Shown here: positions 7,021-16,000 of the stretch, in pieces
Position numbering within the stretch: the first letter of the stretch is position 1
Layout of the letters: the number at the start of each line of letters is the position of its first letter
NCBI RefSeq assembly: GCF_030285665.1
Contig: NZ_CP127295.1
Coordinates: forward strand, 6,448,001-6,512,000
DNA from: Amycolatopsis mongoliensis
GTDB lineage: Bacteria > Actinomycetota > Actinomycetes > Mycobacteriales > Pseudonocardiaceae
Direction: 5' to 3'
Length of the DNA: 64,000 bases
Made by a program: the position numbers and the translations under genes
Notes under the pieces: model-generated
Told to the model about the DNA's origin: nothing
Seen by the model: only the letters and a program-made list of their open reading frames with translations
The model's database searches: none

Positions 7021-8276
7021 CCGGTTACCAGACCAGCACCCCGGCGGACCCGATCCCCGCCGCGGACCGGGTCCGGTTGTACGGACCCGAGTTCCAGAAG
7101 GACCCGGCCGCGCTGTACGCCCGGATCCGGCGCCAGTACGGCGGGGTCGTCCCGGTGCTGCTCGACGGCGACATCCCCGCCTGGCTGCTGACCGGCTACC
7201 GCGAGATCCACCAGGTGTGCCAGGACTCGCAGCTGTTCGCCCGCGACACCCGCCGGTGGAACCAGTGGGGCAACGTCCCCGACGACTGGCCGCTGCTGCC
7301 GTACGTCATGCACAACCCGTCGGTGATGTTCACCGAGGCCGCCGAGCACCGGCGCCGGGCGGGCGCGATCGGCGACGCGCTGTCCGCCGTCGACCAGTTC
7401 GACCTCGGCGCGCACTGCGAACGCATCGCGGACCGGCTGATCGACGAATTCGCGGGCACCGGCGAAGCCGATCTGATCGCCCAGTTCGCGCAGCAGGCGC
7501 CGTTGCTCGCGCTCGCGAAGATGTACGGCATGCCCGACTCGGAGGCCCCCGCGCTGGTGCGGGACGTCGCGCTGTCGCTGGACGTCGGCCCCGAGGCACT
7601 GCCCGCGTACGGGCGCGTGCAGGAGGCGATGGCGCGCCTGGTCGCGGTCAAGCACCAGCAGCCGGGCGCGGACGTGCCGACGTCGATGATGCAGGACCCG
7701 GCGAACCTGACCGACGACGAGGTCGTCCAGGACCTGCTCGTGGTGACCGCCGCGGCGCAGCAGCCGACGGCGAACTGGATCGGCAACACCATCCGGCTGA
7801 TGCTGACCGACAGCCGGTTCGCGATGACGCTGTCGGGCGGCCGGGGCAGCGTCGGCCAGGCCCTCAACGAGGTGCTGTGGCACGACACGCCCACGCAGAA
7901 CTTCATCGGCCGCTTCGCGACCCGCGACACCGTGCTCAGCGGTGTCCGCGTCCGGCAGGGGGACCTGGTGGTGCTCGGGCTGGCGGCGGGCAACGCCGAC
8001 CCGCACGCCCGCCCCGACGCGGCGTCGGGCGCCCTGGGCAACCACGCGCACATGTCGTTCGGCCACGGCGAGCACGGATGTCCCTACCCGGCACCGGAAG
8101 TGGCCGAGGTCATCGCCCGCACCACCGTCGAGGTCCTGCTGGACCGCCTCCCGGACCTCGAGCTGGCGGTCCCGGCGGAGAACCTGGTGTGGCGGCCGTC
8201 GGTGTGGATGCGGGGGCTGGAGAGCCTGCCGGTGGTCTTCACCCCGGTCCACGTCGCGGGACCGGGGGTGTGGTGA
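7017..8276 (+). CDS. cvnE: Conservon cytochrome P450 lacking ExxR (CvnE, CYP157-like)
   Basis: P450 of 419 residues, translationally coupled to cvnD by a GTGA overlap. The heme-thiolate loop is present: FGHGEHGCPYPAPEVAEV, with C355 as ligand. The K-helix motif normally ExxR reads E285-V-L-W288, so the arginine is absent. The I-helix lacks the usual acid/alcohol pair and reads VVTAAAQQPTANW. Both deviations are described for the CYP157 family of conservon P450s, in which only the cysteine is invariant. Whether it is a catalyst or a heme-based sensor is open. Heme binding is expected. It is the last gene of the operon. Confidence 0.92.
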   Translation: MTGYQTSTPADPIPAADRVRLYGPEFQKDPAALYARIRRQYGGVVPVLLDGDIPAWLLTGYREIHQVCQDSQLFARDTRRWNQWGNVPDDWPLLPYVMHNPSVMFTEAAEHRRRAGAIGDALSAVDQFDLGAHCERIADRLIDEFAGTGEADLIAQFAQQAPLLALAKMYGMPDSEAPALVRDVALSLDVGPEALPAYGRVQEAMARLVAVKHQQPGADVPTSMMQDPANLTDDEVVQDLLVVTAAAQQPTANWIGNTIRLMLTDSRFAMTLSGGRGSVGQALNEVLWHDTPTQNFIGRFATRDTVLSGVRVRQGDLVVLGLAAGNADPHARPDAASGALGNHAHMSFGHGEHGCPYPAPEVAEVIARTTVEVLLDRLPDLELAVPAENLVWRPSVWMRGLESLPVVFTPVHVAGPGVW

Positions 8277-8288
8277 CCGCTCGGCCGG

Positions 8289-9503
8289 CTACGCCGGGGT
8301 GAACGTCACCGGCAGCGACGCCGGGCCCCGGGTGAACACGCCCTGTTCGCCCGGGATCGTTCCCTCGGCGAGCCGCACGTCCGGCATGGCGTCGAGCAGC
8401 TGGCCGACGCCCACCTCGATCTCGGTCTTCGCCAGCAGCGCGCCGACGCAGAAATGCCGGCCCAAGGCGAAGGACAGGTGGCTCGCCGCAGCGGAAAACG
8501 CTGTCTCGGTCGGGAGATCGGTGCGGAAGATGTCGAACGCGCCGGGGTTCGCGAACCGGCGCGGATCGCGGTTCGCGGCGCCGATCAGGCAGGTCACCGT
8601 GCTGCCGGCGGGAATCGTCTCGCCGCAGATCTCGACGTCCTCCGCCGGCTGCCGCATGATCATGTGCACCGGCGGGGTGTGGCGCAGGGTTTCGGCGAAC
8701 GCCTTCGGGATCAGGCCGCGGTCCGCACGCACGGCGTCGAGCTGCTCGGGGTGCTCGAGGAGGTTCCGGAACAGGCTGGCGATCGCCTTGTCGGTGGTCT
8801 CGCCCCCGGCGGCCAGCAGCAGGCTGACGAAGGCCTTGATGTCCTCGTCGCTCATCGTGGTGCCGTCGACTTCGGTGGCGCACAGCGCCGAAAGCAGGTC
8901 GTCGCCGGGGTTTTCGCGGCGGTCCCGGATGACCGGGATCATGTACGCGGCGAGCTCGTCGTGGGTTTCCAGGCCGGCCGCGGTGACGGCCTCGTCCTGG
9001 CTGAGGTTGCCGAGGAAGGCGATGATCGCGCTGTACCAGCGCTGGAACCGGGCGTGGTCGCTCTGGTCGAGGCCCAGCATGTCGACGATGACGTTGATCG
9101 GGAAGTGGCGGGCGTAGTCCGCGACGATGTCAGCCGTTCCGCGGCCGCGGAAGACGTCGATGAGCTGCGCGGAATTGCGTTCGATCACCGGGCGGAACTT
9201 CTGCTCCAGCTCGTTGCCGCGGAACGCCGGCGCCACCAGGGCCCGGCGGATCGAGTGCTCCCGGCCGCTCATCTGCAGGATCGTCCGGCCGTGCACGGGT
9301 TCCAGCTGCCAGCCGTAGTTCTCGGTGGTGAACGCGCCGTCCTTGAAGGCGCGCGACACGTCCTCGTAGCGCGAAATGACGTAGCTCTGCATTCCTTCGT
9401 GCCAGATCACCGGCGAATGCTCGAGCATGACGTCGTAGGCGGTGTACGGATCGGCGGCGAACTCCGGAGACAGTAGGTCCGGCGCGTGCCCTGCTGAAGT
9501 CAC
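8289..9503 (-). CDS. Cytochrome P450
   Basis: Canonical bacterial class I P450 of 404 residues, starting at a GTG with a strong AAGGAG site. The I-helix reads LLLAAGGETTDKAI. ExxR is ETLR (E271, R274). The PERF-like segment is 'RRFANPGAFDI', and the heme loop is FALGRHFCVGALLAKTE with C352. It needs external ferredoxin and reductase, and none is adjacent. It converges on cvnE with only 12 nt between stops, so it is not part of the conservon operon, although conservons often have a second P450 alongside. The substrate cannot be told from sequence. A methyltransferase lies upstream on the same strand. Confidence 0.92.
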   Translation of the reverse strand: MTSAGHAPDLLSPEFAADPYTAYDVMLEHSPVIWHEGMQSYVISRYEDVSRAFKDGAFTTENYGWQLEPVHGRTILQMSGREHSIRRALVAPAFRGNELEQKFRPVIERNSAQLIDVFRGRGTADIVADYARHFPINVIVDMLGLDQSDHARFQRWYSAIIAFLGNLSQDEAVTAAGLETHDELAAYMIPVIRDRRENPGDDLLSALCATEVDGTTMSDEDIKAFVSLLLAAGGETTDKAIASLFRNLLEHPEQLDAVRADRGLIPKAFAETLRHTPPVHMIMRQPAEDVEICGETIPAGSTVTCLIGAANRDPRRFANPGAFDIFRTDLPTETAFSAAASHLSFALGRHFCVGALLAKTEIEVGVGQLLDAMPDVRLAEGTIPGEQGVFTRGPASLPVTFTPA

Positions 9504-9707
9504 GAGGCTCCTTTTCTCGACGGTCGGTCAGCAGGTTATCGGGGATAGTTGTCAGTGCGAAAGAGTTTCCGCCCGGCCATCTCCCCGAACGGTCGAACAG
9601 GGTGCCGCCTCTTCCGGGGCGGCCGGCGATCGGGATTTCGCTTTGTCATTTCGGCGGCACCGGCTCACTGCCGGGCGGCTCGTGAGGCTTCCCCCGGCGT
9701 CGGCGTG

Positions 9708-10523
9708 TCAGAACCGGAACCGCACGATGCGGCTGGACCGTTTCATGCCCGGCAGCAGATTCAGGATGCGGTACATGCGGCGCACGTTCGCGGGCGCCTT
9801 GGCCATCAGCAGCGGTGAATCGTTCATCGGTGCCTCGTCGACGTATTCGAGCCGCGGGTGCCAGCCGGCCAGCGCGGCCGGATCGTCGAAGCCGCAGCGA
9901 AACCGGGTGCCGTACCTGCGCAGCGTGGGGTCCCACTTCGAGGTGCGCCACGCCCAGACCGACACCGTGTCGAGCTGGATCTGCCCGGAGGGGAAGGCAT
10001 CGACGACGCCGGCCAGCAGGCGCCGGACGTCGGCTTCGGTCAGGTAGGGCACCAGGCCCTCGGCGATCATCAGCACCGGCCGGCCGCGGGGGATGCGGTC
10101 CAGCCAGGTCAGGTCGGTGACGCCGGAGCCGATCAGCGTGCAGTGCTCCCGTGGCGGCAGGAACTGCTGCCGCAGCTCGATGATGGCGGGGTAGTCGAGG
10201 TCGTACCAGTCGACGGTGGCGGGCGGGTCGATCCGGTACACCCTGGCGTCGAGGCCGCAGCCCAGGTGCAGCACCACCGCGTCGGAGTGCTCGGCGAGAA
10301 AGCTCCGGGCCCAGTCGTCGTGGGCCTTGGCCCGCACGACGGCGGCGAGGCCCAGCTGGCTGGTGCCGAACCTGCGGTGGTCGTAGTCGGGGTCGAGGCG
10401 GCGCATCGCCTCCTCGGCGTAGTGGTCGCCGAGAATCGGGTCCGGCAGCCGGTTGTCCAGTGCCTTGGCCCTGAGCACCGGGGTGAGGGTCTTCTGCACT
10501 CCGACGAGTTCGCCGTCTTCCAC
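9708..10523 (-). CDS. SAM-dependent O-methyltransferase, PPM1/TcmP (leucine carboxyl methyltransferase) family
   Basis: Protein of 271 residues. The SAM-binding signature is VVLHLGCGLDARVYRID (motif I), followed by VDWYDLDYPAIIELRQQFL (motif II). The later LMIAEGLVPYLTEADVRRLL segment is typical of the TcmP/LCMT family, which methylates carboxyls or polyketide hydroxyls. The GTG at 10523 gives VEDGELVGVQKTLTP, the normal N-terminus of the family (ETLLIPLYxKAxE-like). The longer frame up to 10700 adds low-complexity residues and is unlikely. The 3' neighbour is the P450, 204 nt away, so joint tailoring of a small molecule is possible but unproven. Confidence 0.85.
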   Translation of the reverse strand: MEDGELVGVQKTLTPVLRAKALDNRLPDPILGDHYAEEAMRRLDPDYDHRRFGTSQLGLAAVVRAKAHDDWARSFLAEHSDAVVLHLGCGLDARVYRIDPPATVDWYDLDYPAIIELRQQFLPPREHCTLIGSGVTDLTWLDRIPRGRPVLMIAEGLVPYLTEADVRRLLAGVVDAFPSGQIQLDTVSVWAWRTSKWDPTLRRYGTRFRCGFDDPAALAGWHPRLEYVDEAPMNDSPLLMAKAPANVRRMYRILNLLPGMKRSSRIVRFRF

Positions 10524-10656
10524 GCCCGCGAGGCTACTCCCGTTCCGGGGCACCGGCGCGCGTAACGGAACGAGATCCGCCGTCGATGGACGGGCAAGGG
10601 GTCCCCCGGGCTGCATCACACCGCTCTGATCGCTCTGACGGGGAGGACGGATCGAC

Positions 10657-10845
10657 ATGAGTGGCCTGCTGGAAGAGCTGATGAAACGAGCCGACGCCAA
10701 CGCGCGCGCCGAGCTGAAAGCCTGTGAACGCGAGCTTCCGGAATACCGGATCCGCGCCGAGAATCCGCGCTCCCGGGCGGAGATGCTGGATTATGCGGTG
10801 TGGTTTCGCCGCCACTCGCGGGAATCGGTGCCACCTTTTTCTTGA
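10657..10845 (+). pseudogene. Short ORF, possible N-terminal remnant of a PucR-like regulator
   Basis: An ATG preceded by GGGGAGGA opens a 62-codon frame. It reads MSGLLEELMKRADANARAEL, ELPEYRIRAENPRSRAEMLD, YAVWFRRHSRE and stops soon after. A helix such as 'YR......R.EMLDYAVWFRR' resembles the N-terminal part of PucR-type helix-turn-helix regulators, which are normally over 300 residues. The frame then collides with the next gene's start. It may be a genuine small protein, but its abrupt end inside the signal-peptide region of the next gene makes a truncated remnant more likely. Confidence 0.35.
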
Positions 10846-11228
10846 CGGTCACGGGTGTCGCCGCGGCCGGGTCCGGGACCCCGGTCGCGCTGCCGGCCGC
10901 CGTGCTCGCCTCCTGCCCGGCGAATTCGGTTTGCCTGTACGAACACAAGGACTTCGGGGGAACCGTGCTGGCCATCCCGGCCGGTGCGGCCTACGCGGAC
11001 CTCCGCGCCTTCGCCTGTTCGGGATGCCGCAGCTCCAAGCACAACAACAACGACGGAACCTGGTCCGACCAGCTGAGCTCGTGGGTCAACAACACGGGAC
11101 AGGTGTACTGCTGGTACTGGGACGAGAACTACGTCGGCCGCAACGACACCCTCATGAACGCGGGCACGGCGCTCAGCTACGTCGGCAAGAACCCGAACGA
11201 CCAGGCTTCCTCCCTCGCTCCCTGCTGA
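10800..11228 (+). CDS. Secreted peptidase inhibitor family I36-like (beta/gamma-crystallin-type) protein
   Basis: The mature domain resembles the SMPI/I36 fold: CPANSVCLYEHKDFGG, then SDQLSSWVNNTGQVYCWYWDENYVGRN, and a C-terminal ASSLAPC. Paired cysteines (about C38/C45, C71/C74, C102 and the last residue) suggest disulfides after export. The GTG at 10800 gives a hydrophobic stretch (AGIGATFFLTVTGVAAAGS) but no basic n-region, so the signal peptide looks incomplete. This and the overlap with the preceding ORF suggest a rearranged 5' end. Protease inhibition is a family inference only. Confidence 0.7.
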   Translation: MVSPPLAGIGATFFLTVTGVAAAGSGTPVALPAAVLASCPANSVCLYEHKDFGGTVLAIPAGAAYADLRAFACSGCRSSKHNNNDGTWSDQLSSWVNNTGQVYCWYWDENYVGRNDTLMNAGTALSYVGKNPNDQASSLAPC

Positions 11229-11265
11229 CCCGCCGCCGGGTGTCCCCGGGGCACACGACCGCCCG

Positions 11266-11307
11266 GCGTGAAGGCCACCTCGGAGTCCCTCGATGCGGCC
11301 TTCACGC
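11266..11307. terminator. Long hairpin between convergent genes, probable bidirectional terminator
   Basis: GCGTGAAGGCC at 11266-11276 and GGCCTTCACGC at 11297-11307 form a perfect 11-bp stem around a 20-nt loop. It lies between the I36-like gene and the convergent SUKH gene, only 12 bases from the latter's stop. There is no T tract. The same type of sequence may be a dispersed repeat in this genome; this cannot be checked from one window. Confidence 0.5.
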
Positions 11308-11319
11308 ACTCGGGCGTTT

Positions 11320-12912
11320 TCAGGGCAGCACGCCGGAAAACTCGGTCACCTTCCCTTCCGGGGCGCCGTCACCGAACGCGGCGCACAGTTCGCTCATCTC
11401 CCGCAGCGTCGTCCTGCCGCTGACGAACAACGCCGCGAGCCGGGGCAGCGGGTGGCCCGAGCCGAGCAGGTCGCGGACCTGGTCCGCGTCCACCTTCAGC
11501 ACCCGCAGGGCCGGCAGGGCGCAGACCGGCCCCCAGTCCGGCACCGCCGACCTTTCGAGGCCCAGCCGGGTCAGGCGCGGCAGCGTGCGCAACACCGTGA
11601 GGTCGAGCGGGGCGCCGACGCCCGTCAGCTGGAGATCCCACAGCACCGGATGCCCGGCGACCGCGGCGAGCGCGACCCGGTCCGCGTCGATCCGCAGCGA
11701 CCCCAGCGCCGCGAGCCCGCCGATCGCCGGGGTCACCGCGCCGGCGCGGTTGACACTCAGCGACCGCAGCGACTCCAAAGGCCCGAACGCCGACAAGTCG
11801 ACATCGCCGGCGTCGTTGAGGTAGACCTCCTGGATCAGCTCGCGCCCGGGAAGCCCGGCCACCGCGCTCGGCAGCTCCACCGCGGCCGCGTTCGAGATCA
11901 CCTCGGAGTACGACCGCGTCGCGGCGTCCCGGAGTCCGGTTTCGGGGAACAGGTACGTCCCGTCGTCGTCCGGATCCTCGTACTTGCCGGCCCGCAGCGC
12001 CTCGACGACCTCGGTGAGCATGGCGGTGATCGACTCCGCCACGTACCGCAGCGGGCCGTAGATGTCCCGGCCGTAGTCCAGGACCTGGCCCGGGCGCCCC
12101 CGTTCGGCGGGATCGAGGTCCGCCGCGAGGTAGTTCCCCGAGCGGTCGCTGCCGAACGTGACCCACCAGTCGTTGCGGGACAAGCGTTTCACGTGGCCGA
12201 AGGGTGCCGTCTCGAACACCACCCCGTCGTCGTCCGGTTCGTCTTCCCAGCCGTACGAGCCGGGTTCGCCGTCCAGGTAGTGGTCCACCAGCTCGCCGAG
12301 GGGGTCGTGGGAGTAGGGGCCGAGCAGGCCGCTTTCCCGCGGGTCACCGTCCGCGACGAGGTACAGCGCGCGCAGGTCTTCCGGCAGCCGCACGCCGATC
12401 CGCGCCTCGGCGGCGGCCAGGTCGGCCTCGGTCCGGCCGGACGGCCACGGCGGCGGATCGCCCTTGATCCCGGCGTACAGCGCGGCGAACTCGGAGGTCA
12501 GCCGGGTGACTTCGGCGAGCACCGCCGGGTCGGTCGGCGCTCCGGCCGGTTCGGCGGCCGCGAGCCGGGGCAGCCCCGGCCGCGGGTGCCCGGGACAGCG
12601 GAACCCCGCGTCGAGCACGAGCCGCCCGGGCGAGACCGACGCGACGTCCGGCCGCGCGGTGAACGTGTAGCGGCCGCCGGGGTCCAGCCGCACCTCCAGC
12701 GCCGCGGGCGGGCGGTCCCACAGGAGCTGGGCGATCGGCCCGAAGTCGACGGACAGGTGTTCTCGCACGTCGGTCCAGGCGCAGCACGAAACGGCGCCGC
12801 CGGTGTGCCGCAACTGCAGGGTGGCGGCCGACGACGCGGTGCCCGCGCTCGCGCGCAGGGCGTCGGCCATGGCTCTCGCGATTTCGCCGAATCCGGCGTC
12901 CCCAGAGGTCAT
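11320..12912 (-). CDS. SMI1/KNR4 (SUKH) domain protein with leucine-rich repeats
   Basis: Protein of 530 residues, no signal peptide. About residues 1-130 are an uncharacterised N-terminal domain (FGEIARAMADALRASAG...). A SUKH core follows: EADLAAAEARIGVRLPEDLRALYLVADGDPRESGLLGPY near 185-225, with GYLAADLDPAERGRPGQVLDYG-like sequence later (seen as NYLAADLDPAERGRPGQVLD). The C-terminal third is LRR-like, with repeated ELPSAVAGL, LSAFGPLESLRSLSV, LGSLRIDADRV and LTRLGLERS strands. SUKH proteins include toxin-immunity proteins and cell-wall regulators. No toxin gene is adjacent, so the role is open. The ATG at 12912 follows the codons CGCCGC and lies in the 114-bp gap divergent from the helicase. 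Confidence 0.8.
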   Translation of the reverse strand: MTSGDAGFGEIARAMADALRASAGTASSAATLQLRHTGGAVSCCAWTDVREHLSVDFGPIAQLLWDRPPAALEVRLDPGGRYTFTARPDVASVSPGRLVLDAGFRCPGHPRPGLPRLAAAEPAGAPTDPAVLAEVTRLTSEFAALYAGIKGDPPPWPSGRTEADLAAAEARIGVRLPEDLRALYLVADGDPRESGLLGPYSHDPLGELVDHYLDGEPGSYGWEDEPDDDGVVFETAPFGHVKRLSRNDWWVTFGSDRSGNYLAADLDPAERGRPGQVLDYGRDIYGPLRYVAESITAMLTEVVEALRAGKYEDPDDDGTYLFPETGLRDAATRSYSEVISNAAAVELPSAVAGLPGRELIQEVYLNDAGDVDLSAFGPLESLRSLSVNRAGAVTPAIGGLAALGSLRIDADRVALAAVAGHPVLWDLQLTGVGAPLDLTVLRTLPRLTRLGLERSAVPDWGPVCALPALRVLKVDADQVRDLLGSGHPLPRLAALFVSGRTTLREMSELCAAFGDGAPEGKVTEFSGVLP

Positions 12913-13026
12913 GCGGCGGACCCTGGCGACGGGGTCCGACAAAACCGGCCCGCCCGTCCCGGCGGTCGGCGTGTCGGGAGCGGGGTGCCCCGGCCGGGGT
13001 GCCCGCCCGTGCCAGACTCCGCGTCG

Positions 13027-16000
13027 ATGGACACCCCAGCCGACCTCGCCGACCTGCTCGAATGCGAACACCGCAGTGTGCTGAACCAGGCACTGGCCGC
13101 GGGCCTGCCGGGGGCACCGCGACCCGGCCCCGGGCCCGATCAGCCGGAGGCGCGGCGAGGCCGCGCGGCGGTGGCGGCGCTGCTCGCCCGGTTCCGCGGC
13201 GAAGGGCGCACCGTGGTCGAGATCGACGTCCGGGACCCGGTGGCGGCCGCGAAGGCGACCGAGGAGGCGGTGCGGTCGGGGGTGCCGGTGATCCACCGGG
13301 CCGTCGTCGGCGACAGCGAGTTCTCGGGGTGCGCGGACTTCCTGGTCCTGGACGGCGAAGGCCGCTACGAGGTCTACGGCGCGAAGCCGGCCCGGCAAGC
13401 GAAGCCCGCCGCGGTGGTGGAGCTGACCGCGTGCGCCGACGCGGTGCGGCGGGCCGGCTGGCCTGCCGGGCCCCACCTGCACCTGGGCCTCGGCGACGGC
13501 AGCACCCGGACGTTGCGGGTCGAGGACTTCCTGCCCCTGGTGAACCGCCTGCGGGCCCGGCTGCGCGGCCGGGCGCCCGAGCTGCCGGCCCGGCTCTGGG
13601 CCGACGAACGCCCGGCCTGCGCCGGCTGCGGCTTCGCCCAGCACTGCGCGTCGGCCCGCGAAGCCGACCGCGACCTGTCGCTCGTGGCCGGGATGCGCGG
13701 CGACCAGCGCCGCAAGCTGGTGGCCGCCGGGCTGGGCTCGATCGACGCGCTGGCCGCGGCCGCGCCGGGCGACCGGCCGCGCGACCTGTCCGTCACGGCG
13801 TTCGAGACCCTGCGTGCCCAGGCCGCGCTCCAGGTCCGGCAGGACGCCACCGGCGAGGTCGCCTACGAGATCGTCGATCCCGGCGCGCTGGCCGCCCTGC
13901 CGGCCCCCGCGCCGGGGGACGTGTTCCTCGACCTGGCGGGCGATCCGCACGCGTTGTCCGGCGAAGGGCTCGAGTACCTCTTCGGCGCGCTCACCGCGGA
14001 GGACGACCGGCGGTTCACCCCGTTCTGGGCGCACAGCCGGGCCGAGGAGAAGCGGGCGTTCGAGGAGTTCGTCGACTTCGCCGCGGCGCGGGTCGCCGAC
14101 CACCCCGGTTCGCACGTCTACCACTACGCGCCCTACGAGGTCACCGCGATCAAGCGGCTCGCGGCCGTGCACGGCACCCGGGAAGAGACCGTCGACCACC
14201 TGCTGCGCAGCGGGGCGGTCGTGGACCTGCACGCGGTGGTGCGCAAGGCGATGCGCGTGTCGCAGCGGTCGTACTCGATCCGGCACCTCGAGCCGCTCTT
14301 CCTGCCCGGCGCCCGGGACGGCAGCACGAAGGCCGCGATGTCGGCCGTCGAGGCGTACGAGGAGTACCTGGCGTTCGCGCGCTCGGGTGAGCCGGAGCGG
14401 GCGGGCGAGGTCCTGCGCGGCATCGGCGAAAACACCGAGTACGACTGCGTTTCCGCTCTGCGGCTGTTCGAGTTCCTGCACCGGGTCCGCGCCGAAGCGG
14501 GGGTCGAGGTGCCGGTGCCGGAAGAGGAATCCGCCGAGGACGCGCTGCTGCGCGCGGCCGAGGAGGACGTCGCCGCCGAGCGCCGCGCCGAACGCGCCGC
14601 CCAGCTGGCCGCGCTGGTCGACCCGCTGCTCGACGGGCTGCCGGACGACCCGGGTGACTTCACCGGCGACGAGCGGGCCCGCGCGCTGCTCGCGGCGTCC
14701 GTCGGCTACCACCGCCGCGAGACGAACCCCGCGTGGTGGGAGTACTTCCGCCGGCTGGCCGCGCCGCTCGGCGACCTCGAGATCGACACGGCGTGCGCCG
14801 TGCCGGTGTCGCTCGAAGCGGGCGAGTGGGTGCCCCCCGCCGGGCGGGTCCGCACCGCGAAGCGGACCCTGCTCGTCGCGTGCGACCCGGACCGGCCGCA
14901 CCCGTTCACCCCGGGCGACGAAGTGCGGCTGCGCTACGGCGACACCGCGCGGGACGCCAAGGTCGTCGCCGCGTCGGCCGTGGAGCTGACGTTGGAGGAG
15001 AGCAGCCCGCCGGACGCCACCACCGCGGACCGGCCGGTCGCGGTGCTGCCCGGGAGCCCGGTGCGGCCCTCGCCGAAGGACGAGGCGGTCGCCGACCTCG
15101 CCCGCCTGGTCGTCGACGCGCTCCCGGAGCTGCCTCGGCACCCCGGTGTCGACCTGCTCCGCCGGACCCCGCCGCGGCTGCGCATGGGTGCCGCGCTGCC
15201 GGAACCGGGGGAGGACCTGGTCGCCGCGGTGATCGACGCGGTCGAGGAGCTCGACGGGTCCGCACTCGCGGTGCAGGGCCCGCCGGGGGCCGGCAAGACG
15301 TACCTCGCGGGCAAGCTGATCGCCCGGCTCGTGCGTGCCGGGCGGACCGTCGCGGTCACCTCCACGAGCCACAAAGCCGTCGAGAACGTGTTGAGCGCGG
15401 CGAAGAAGAGCGCGCCCGACCTGCCGTGCGCCAAGCGGGCGAAGAAGACCCCGGACCCGGCCGCGCCGTGGGAGCAGCCGAAGAGCAACCCGGCGCTGGT
15501 GAAGTGGCGCGAAGAGCACGACGACGGGCACCTGGTCGGCGGGACGGCGTGGACGTTCGCCAACGCCGCGATCCGGGAGGAGCCCTTCGACCTGCTGATC
15601 ATCGACGAGGCGGGCCAGTTCGCCCTCGCCGACGCGCTCGCGGTGTCGATGTGCGCGAAGAACGTCCTGCTGCTGGGCGATCCGCAGCAGCTGCCGCAGG
15701 TCGTGCAGGGCACGCACCCGGCGGGCGCGGAGGCGTCGGCGCTGGGGCACGTGATCGGCGGGGCCGACATCATGCCGGCGTCGCTGGGCTACTTCCTCGA
15801 CGAGACGCGGCGCATGCACCCGGCCGTGTGCGAGCCGGTGTCGAACCTGTCCTACGCCGGCCGGCTGCACGCCCACCCCTCGGCCGCCGGCCGGGCACTG
15901 GACGGTATCGCCGCGGGGCTGTATCTGGCCGAGGTCGACCACCACGGCAACACGACCCGCTCGGCGGAGGAAGCCGCCGCGGTCACGGAAATCGTGGCCG

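Noticed and set aside
9538..9707. Small gene between the P450 and methyltransferase
   Set aside because: The open frames have no ribosome binding site and are mostly the complement of the methyltransferase end.
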